From contig DAOTEJ010000082.1 in the NCBI GenBank assembly GCA_035454085.1, positions 1 to 11,136 of the forward strand: 11,136 bases of DNA. Direction: 5' to 3'. Both the position numbers and the translations under genes were made by a program. The DNA comes from DAOTEJ01 sp035454085 (GTDB taxonomy: Bacteria; Pseudomonadota; Gammaproteobacteria; Burkholderiales; Burkholderiaceae_F). Below, one piece after another: positions 7,057 through 11,136 of this stretch (positions within the stretch are counted from its first letter, which is position 1; every line of letters begins with the position of its first letter). Under the pieces are notes generated by a model that searched no databases, had not been told where the DNA came from, and worked only from the letters and a program-made list of their open reading frames with translations.

Positions 7057-7118
7057 TAAACGCGTCAGTCCGGTCGGCTGCGCGGCCGCCCTCCCACCCC
7101 TAGGCACCGCCCCGGACC

Positions 7119-7406
7119 ATGTCCCTGACCCTGGACGACGTGCGCCGCATCGCCCACCTGGCCCGCATCGAGACCACCGATGAGGAGGCGGGCCGCACCC
7201 TGGCGCAACTCAACGACATCTTCGCCATGATCGAGCGCATGCAGGCGGTCGACACGACCGGCATCGAGCCCATGTCGCACCCCCTCGGCGGAAGCCAGCG
7301 CCTGCGCGAGGACGCGGTCACCGAGACCGACGAGCGCGCCCAGAACATGAAGAACGCGCCCGAGCAGGCCGAGGGGCTGTTCCTCGTGCCGCGCGTGATC
7401 GAATAG
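7119..7406 (+). CDS. gatC: GatC subunit of Asp-tRNA(Asn)/Glu-tRNA(Gln) amidotransferase
   Basis: GatC is the small non-catalytic subunit that wraps around GatA and GatB and stabilises the heterotrimer. The product is 95 residues, normal for the family. Recognisable features are the N-terminal helix LDDVRRIAHLARIETTDEEA, the region QLNDIFAMIERMQAVDTTGIEPMSHP, and the typical end GLFLVPRVIE preceded by NAPEQ. The ATG at 7119 fits the family start; only a distant AGG precedes it, so no normal Shine-Dalgarno site is evident. The gene is first in the gat operon, divergent from mreB, and followed by gatA after 11 bases. Confidence 0.96.
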   Translation: MSLTLDDVRRIAHLARIETTDEEAGRTLAQLNDIFAMIERMQAVDTTGIEPMSHPLGGSQRLREDAVTETDERAQNMKNAPEQAEGLFLVPRVIE

Positions 7407-7417
7407 CCCGCCCAGCC

Positions 7418-8878
7418 ATGAGCGAACTCACCCACGCCTCGGTGGCCGAACTCGGCCGCCGCCTCGCCGCGCGCGAGGTCTCGGCGACCGACCTGGCGCG
7501 CGCCTTCCTGGCCCGCATCGAAACCCACCGCGACCTCAACGCCTTCCTCGACGTGCGCCCCGAGGTCACCCTCGCGCAAGCCGCCGCCGCCGACGCGCGC
7601 CTCGCCCGCGGCGAGGCCGGGCCGCTGACCGGCGTGCCGCTCGCGCACAAGGACATCTTCGTCACCCGCGATTGGGCCTCGACCGCCTCGAGCCGGATGC
7701 TCGAGGGCTACATGAGCCCGTTCGACGCCACGGTGGTGGCGAACCTCAAGCAGGCCGGCATGGTCTGCCTGGGCAAGCTCAACTGCGACGAGTTCGCGAT
7801 GGGCTCGAGCAACGAGAACTCGGCCTACGGCAAGGTGCTCAACCCCTGGGACAAGGCTGCGGTGCCGGGCGGCAGCTCGGGCGGCAGCTCGGCGGCCGTG
7901 GCGGCGCGCATTGCCCCCGCGGCCACCGCCACCGACACCGGCGGATCGATCCGCGAGCCCGCCGCCTTCACCGGGGTGACGGGCACCAAGCCCACCTACG
8001 GACGACCCAGCCGCTGGGGAATGATCGCCTTTGCGTCCAGCCTCGACACCGCGGGCCTGATGACCCAGTCGGCCGAGGACGCGGCGCTGATGTTCAACGA
8101 GATGCTGGGCTTCGATCCCAAGGACAGCACCAGCCTCGACCGTCCGCGCGAGGACTACACCCGCCACCTCGCCGACGGCGTGCGCGGCCTGAGGATCGGC
8201 GTGCCGCGCGAGTTCTTCGGCGCGGGCCTGCAACCCGACGTCGAGGCTGCGGTGCGCGAGTCGCTGCGCGAGTACGAACGCCTGGGCGCGCGCCTGGTGG
8301 ACATCAGCCTGCCCAATGCCGAGCTCGGCATCCCGGTGTACTACGTGATCGCCCCGGCCGAGTGCTCGAGCAACCTCAGCCGCTTTGACGGCGTGCGCTA
8401 CGGCCACCGCGCGGCGCGCTACGACGACCTCGTCGACATGATCAAGAAGAGCCGCGCCCAGGGCCTGGGGCCCGAGCCCAAGCGGCGCATCCTGGTGGGC
8501 ACCTACGTGCTCAGCCACGGCTACTACGACGCCTACTACATCAAGGCGCAGAAGGTGCGCCGGCTCATCGCGGACGAGTTCTCGCGCGCGTTTCGCGAGT
8601 GCGACGTGATCGCCAGCCCCGTGACCACCAGCGTGGCCTTCGGCTTCGACGAGAAGACCACCGACCCGGTGGCCATGTACCTCGCCGACCTCTACACCGT
8701 GCCAGGGTCGCTGGCCGGCGTGCCGAGCATGAGCATCCCCTGCGGCTTCGGCGCCCAGGGCCGCCCGGTGGGCCTGCAACTCACTGCCGACTACTACGCC
8801 GAGGCCCGCATGCTGGGGGTGGCGCACGCCTATCAGCGCGCCACCGACTGGCACACCCGCGTGCCGGCGGGCTTCTAG
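7418..8878 (+). CDS. gatA: GatA, glutamine amidase subunit of tRNA amidotransferase
   Basis: GatA hydrolyses glutamine and sends the ammonia through a channel to GatB, where the activated Asp- or Glu-tRNA is amidated. The 486-residue product is an amidase-signature enzyme. Its Ser-cisSer-Lys triad is complete: Lys78 in VPLAHKDIF, Ser153 in PGGSSGGSS, and nucleophile Ser177 in DTGGSIREPA, with the 24-residue spacing between the two serines usual for the family. Other GatA-typical stretches are KLNCDEFAMGSSNENSAYG (about 120-138) and the C-terminal GVPSMSIPCGFG...PVGLQL. The ATG at 7418 gives the expected N-terminus, without a clear Shine-Dalgarno site. It lies 11 bases after gatC and 16 before the TPR gene, with no terminator between, so one transcript is likely. 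Confidence 0.98.
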   Translation: MSELTHASVAELGRRLAAREVSATDLARAFLARIETHRDLNAFLDVRPEVTLAQAAAADARLARGEAGPLTGVPLAHKDIFVTRDWASTASSRMLEGYMSPFDATVVANLKQAGMVCLGKLNCDEFAMGSSNENSAYGKVLNPWDKAAVPGGSSGGSSAAVAARIAPAATATDTGGSIREPAAFTGVTGTKPTYGRPSRWGMIAFASSLDTAGLMTQSAEDAALMFNEMLGFDPKDSTSLDRPREDYTRHLADGVRGLRIGVPREFFGAGLQPDVEAAVRESLREYERLGARLVDISLPNAELGIPVYYVIAPAECSSNLSRFDGVRYGHRAARYDDLVDMIKKSRAQGLGPEPKRRILVGTYVLSHGYYDAYYIKAQKVRRLIADEFSRAFRECDVIASPVTTSVAFGFDEKTTDPVAMYLADLYTVPGSLAGVPSMSIPCGFGAQGRPVGLQLTADYYAEARMLGVAHAYQRATDWHTRVPAGF

Positions 8879-8894
8879 TCGCGGACACCCGGGC

Positions 8895-9962
8895 ATGAAT
8901 GCCGATCCGGCCAGCGTCCGCGAAGCTCAGGATCGCGCCATCGAGGCCGCACGCCGCGGCCGGCTCGACGAGGCGCGCGCCGCCTGCGCCCAGGCCGCTG
9001 CCGCAACGGCGCAGCTCTCGCCGCCCGATGCCGGCCTTGCCCTGCGCAGCGCCTACGTCGAGGCACTGATCACCTACTTCAGCCGCCAGGTGGGCCCGGC
9101 CATCGAGGCCCTGCGCGAACTGCCCGCGCGCGCCCGCGCGCTCGGCGACGGCGAGCTGCTGGCCGAGTTCGCCTCGACCCTGGCCCTCTTTTGCCTGCGC
9201 AACGGCGAGGTGCGCAGCGCCACGGCCTACGCGCGCGATGCCCTGGCCGAAGTGGCGGCCGCCCCCGACGCGCGCTACCGGGCCGCGCTGGCCCTGGCCA
9301 ACCTGCACCAGGACGCCCGCCAGCCCGAGGAGGCACGGCGCCACTTCGATCTGGCCATGCACGCCGCCGCCGAAGCCGGCGACGTGCTCGGTACCGCGCG
9401 CGTGATGTGCAACCAGGCCGGCGCGCAGGTCGCCCGCCTGCGCCAGGACGCGGCCGCCGGCCACCCCGACACCGGCGCCGCGCAGACCGCGGTGGCGGCG
9501 GTGGGAGCCAGCCTCGACGCCGTGGACCGCATCGAGGGCGCCGAGCCGATGCCGCTGGACTTCCTGCTGATGGGCGAGGCCCTGCGGCTGGCCGGCCGCT
9601 GGCCCGACGCGCTGGCGCTGTTCGACGCGCACCTCGAGCAGGCGTCCCAGGACGGCGAGCTGCCCGAACTCGTGGTGGCCCGTGCCGACCGCGCGGTGTG
9701 CCTGCTCGAACTCGGGCGGGTCGACGAGGCGCTGGCCTCGGCCCGCGCCGCGGTGGCCAGCCTGGACGAGACCAGCCCTTCGGACACGCGGGCCGTGGCG
9801 CACGACGCGCTGGCGCGCGCGCTGGAGCGCGCCGGCGAGCCCGAGGCCGCCAACCACCGTGCCCTGGCCCAGGCCTCCTGGGACATCCGCGCACGCGAGC
9901 AACGCGACGTGGCCCGCCTGATGGCGACGCCCCACGAACCCGACCACACAGGCAGACCATGA
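8895..9962 (+). CDS. Uncharacterised TPR-like helical repeat protein inside the gat operon
   Basis: I do not recognise a named family for this 355-residue protein. It has no signal peptide or membrane segment and looks cytosolic. It is almost all helical and Ala/Arg/Glu-rich, and splits into about eight helix-pair units near residues 8-41, 47-84, 87-122, 126-161, 165-212 (irregular), 219-253, 257-291 and 297-331. Turns with the TPR pattern are clear: GRLDEA (22-27), QPEEA (143-147), GRWPDAL (234-240), GRVDEAL (274-280), GEPEAA (314-319). Such repeats bind protein partners. No catalytic motif is seen. The last helix (about 321-343, HRALAQASWDIRAREQRDVA) resembles the linker after TPR arrays in some sensor proteins, but no output domain follows. 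It starts 16 bases after gatA and its TGA overlaps the gatB ATG, so it is probably co-translated with gatB. G+C and amino-acid use match its neighbours. It may assist the amidotransferase or simply ride in its operon. Confidence 0.85.
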   Translation: MNADPASVREAQDRAIEAARRGRLDEARAACAQAAAATAQLSPPDAGLALRSAYVEALITYFSRQVGPAIEALRELPARARALGDGELLAEFASTLALFCLRNGEVRSATAYARDALAEVAAAPDARYRAALALANLHQDARQPEEARRHFDLAMHAAAEAGDVLGTARVMCNQAGAQVARLRQDAAAGHPDTGAAQTAVAAVGASLDAVDRIEGAEPMPLDFLLMGEALRLAGRWPDALALFDAHLEQASQDGELPELVVARADRAVCLLELGRVDEALASARAAVASLDETSPSDTRAVAHDALARALERAGEPEAANHRALAQASWDIRAREQRDVARLMATPHEPDHTGRP

Positions 9963-11136
9963 GCTGGGAAGTCGTCATCGGACTCGAGACCCACGTGCAG
10001 CTGTCGACGCACAGCAAGATCTTCTCGGGCGCCTCCACCGCCTTCGGCGCGGCACCCAACACCCAGGCGAGCGTGATCGACCTCGCCCTGCCCGGCGTGC
10101 TGCCGGTGCTCAACCGCGGTGCCGTGGAGCGTGCGATCCGCTTCGGACTCGCGGTGGGCGCGACCATCGCGCCGCGCTCGATCTTCGCGCGCAAGAACTA
10201 CTTCTACCCCGACCTGCCCAAGGGCTACCAGATCAGCCAGTACGAGATCCCCGTGGTGCAGGGTGGCCAGGTGAGTTTCGTGGTCACGCCCAAGGGCGGC
10301 GAGCCCATCGTCAAGACGCTCGATCTGACCCGCGCCCACCTCGAGGAAGACGCCGGCAAGAGCCTGCACGAGGACTTCCACGGCATGAGCGGCATCGACC
10401 TCAACCGCGCCGGCACGCCGCTGCTCGAGATCGTCACCGAGCCGCAGTTGCGCTCCAGCGCCGAGGCCGTGGCCTACGCCAAGGCGCTGCATTCGCTGGT
10501 GGTGTGGCTGGGCATCTGCGACGGCAACATGCAGGAGGGCAGCTTCCGCTGCGACGCCAACGTGAGCGTGCGCCCCGCGGGCCGGAAGGAACTGGGCACC
10601 CGCTGCGAGATCAAGAACCTCAACAGCTTCAAGTTCCTGCAGGCCGCGATCGACTACGAGGTGCGCCGCCAGATCGAGCTGATCGAGGACGGCGGCAAGG
10701 TGGTGCAGGCCACGCGCCTGTACGACCCCGACCGCGACGAGACGCGCGAGATGCGCACCAAGGAAGACGCGATGGACTATCGCTACTTCCCCGACCCCGA
10801 CCTGCTGCCGCTGGCGATCGACGCCGAGTGGGTCGACCAGGTTCGCGCCAGCCTGCCCGAGCTGCCCGAGGCCATGCGCGCGCGCCTCATGCGCGACTAC
10901 GGCCTGTCCGAGTACGACGCGCGCACGCTCACCGCCAGCCCTGCGCTGGCCGACTACTACGAGGCCGTGGCCAGCGCGGTCACCGACAAGAAGCTCGCCG
11001 CGAACTGGGTGATGGGAGAAGTCTCGGCGGCGCTCAATGCCGCCGACATGAGCATCGAGTCCGCCCCGGTGCGCCCGGCCCGCCTGGCGGCACTGCTCGC
11101 CAGGCTCGCCGACGGGACGCTCAATGCCAAGGGAGC
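9959..11136 (+). CDS. gatB: GatB subunit of tRNA amidotransferase (3' end cut by window)
   Basis: GatB binds the mischarged tRNA, phosphorylates its Asp or Glu with ATP, and exchanges the phosphate for ammonia from GatA. The window holds 392 codons with no stop; the family is about 480 residues, so roughly 90 are missing. Motifs: EVVIGLETHVQL at the start, with Glu10 and His12 of the metal/ATP site; PDLPKGYQISQYE (84-96); the GatB signature DLNRAGTPLLEIVTEP (147-162); RCDANVSVR (197-205); EIKNLNSFK (217-225); and YRYFPDPDL (274-282). The helical and tail domains that grip tRNA begin near residue 300. The ATG at 9959 overlaps the TPR gene stop as ATGA, with AGG six bases upstream. Many betaproteobacteria use this enzyme mainly for Asn-tRNA; specificity cannot be read from this window. 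Confidence 0.97.
   Translation, partial: MSWEVVIGLETHVQLSTHSKIFSGASTAFGAAPNTQASVIDLALPGVLPVLNRGAVERAIRFGLAVGATIAPRSIFARKNYFYPDLPKGYQISQYEIPVVQGGQVSFVVTPKGGEPIVKTLDLTRAHLEEDAGKSLHEDFHGMSGIDLNRAGTPLLEIVTEPQLRSSAEAVAYAKALHSLVVWLGICDGNMQEGSFRCDANVSVRPAGRKELGTRCEIKNLNSFKFLQAAIDYEVRRQIELIEDGGKVVQATRLYDPDRDETREMRTKEDAMDYRYFPDPDLLPLAIDAEWVDQVRASLPELPEAMRARLMRDYGLSEYDARTLTASPALADYYEAVASAVTDKKLAANWVMGEVSAALNAADMSIESAPVRPARLAALLARLADGTLNAKG

Noticed and set aside
6892..7107. 72-codon in-frame extension of MreB upstream of 6891
   Set aside because: MreB starting at 6891 has the exact canonical length and N-terminus. The extension crosses the A+T-rich promoter core and has no MreB-like sequence.
7100..8896. 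A 598-codon open frame on the minus strand covering gatC and gatA
   Set aside because: It is the antisense shadow of real, motif-complete gatC and gatA. Its product is His/Gly/Arg/Ala-rich with no domain, as expected from GC-rich codon bias with few stops.
8781..10492. Two long minus-strand open frames opposite the TPR gene and gatB
   Set aside because: They overlap each other and lie opposite a coherent helical-repeat protein and an intact GatB, so both are composition artefacts. I also asked whether the TPR gene might be the shadow; its TPR pattern and ATGA overlap with gatB argue it is the real one.
1..11136. tRNA or rRNA genes, CRISPR arrays, insertion sequences, attachment sites, prophage or defence genes
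   Set aside because: I saw no cloverleaf sequence, no spaced direct repeats, no transposase or integrase, and no terminal inverted repeats. Nearly all bases are in recognised housekeeping genes.

Overview
The window is dense, very GC-rich chromosomal DNA (roughly 70% G+C by eye) from a proteobacterium. The most likely source is a betaproteobacterium of the Burkholderiales or Rhodocyclales type. The basis is the protein sequences together with a divergent layout, mreBCD-mrdA-rodA on one side and gatCAB on the other, as I recall it from that class. No genus can be named from the sequence alone, and nothing here looks mobile or recently acquired.

Minus strand, read right to left from about 6891 to 4: a complete cell-elongation (Rod complex) operon, mreB - mreC - mreD - mrdA (PBP2) - mrdB (rodA) - rlpA. 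MreB forms the cytoskeletal track. MreC and MreD link it through the inner membrane. RodA polymerises glycan strands, PBP2 cross-links them, and RlpA is a lipoprotein lytic transglycosylase with a SPOR domain. Coupling is tight: mreC/mreD and mrdA/rodA overlap by 4 bases, and rodA/rlpA are 4 bases apart. Two wider gaps occur. The 67-base mreB-mreC gap carries a GC hairpin. The 195-base mreD-mrdA gap carries a TATAAT box that stands out from its surroundings, so mrdA-rodA-rlpA may have an internal promoter.

Between mreB and gatC (6892-7118) is a divergent control region. It holds an A+T-rich core at about 6981-7006, a 9-bp perfect stem-loop in the mreB leader, and two small dyads in the gatC leader.

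Plus strand, 7119 to the right edge: gatC - gatA - an unnamed TPR-type gene - gatB, with gatB cut by the window end. GatCAB is the glutamine-dependent amidotransferase that makes Asn-tRNA(Asn) and/or Gln-tRNA(Gln) from mischarged tRNAs. The one unexplained gene is the 355-residue helical-repeat protein between gatA and gatB. It ends in a 4-base overlap with gatB, so it is probably co-expressed with the amidotransferase.

This is mostly a housekeeping region. I found no convincing new defence, mobile or biosynthetic system. The TPR insertion in the gat operon and the leader and intercistronic structures are the points worth a second look.
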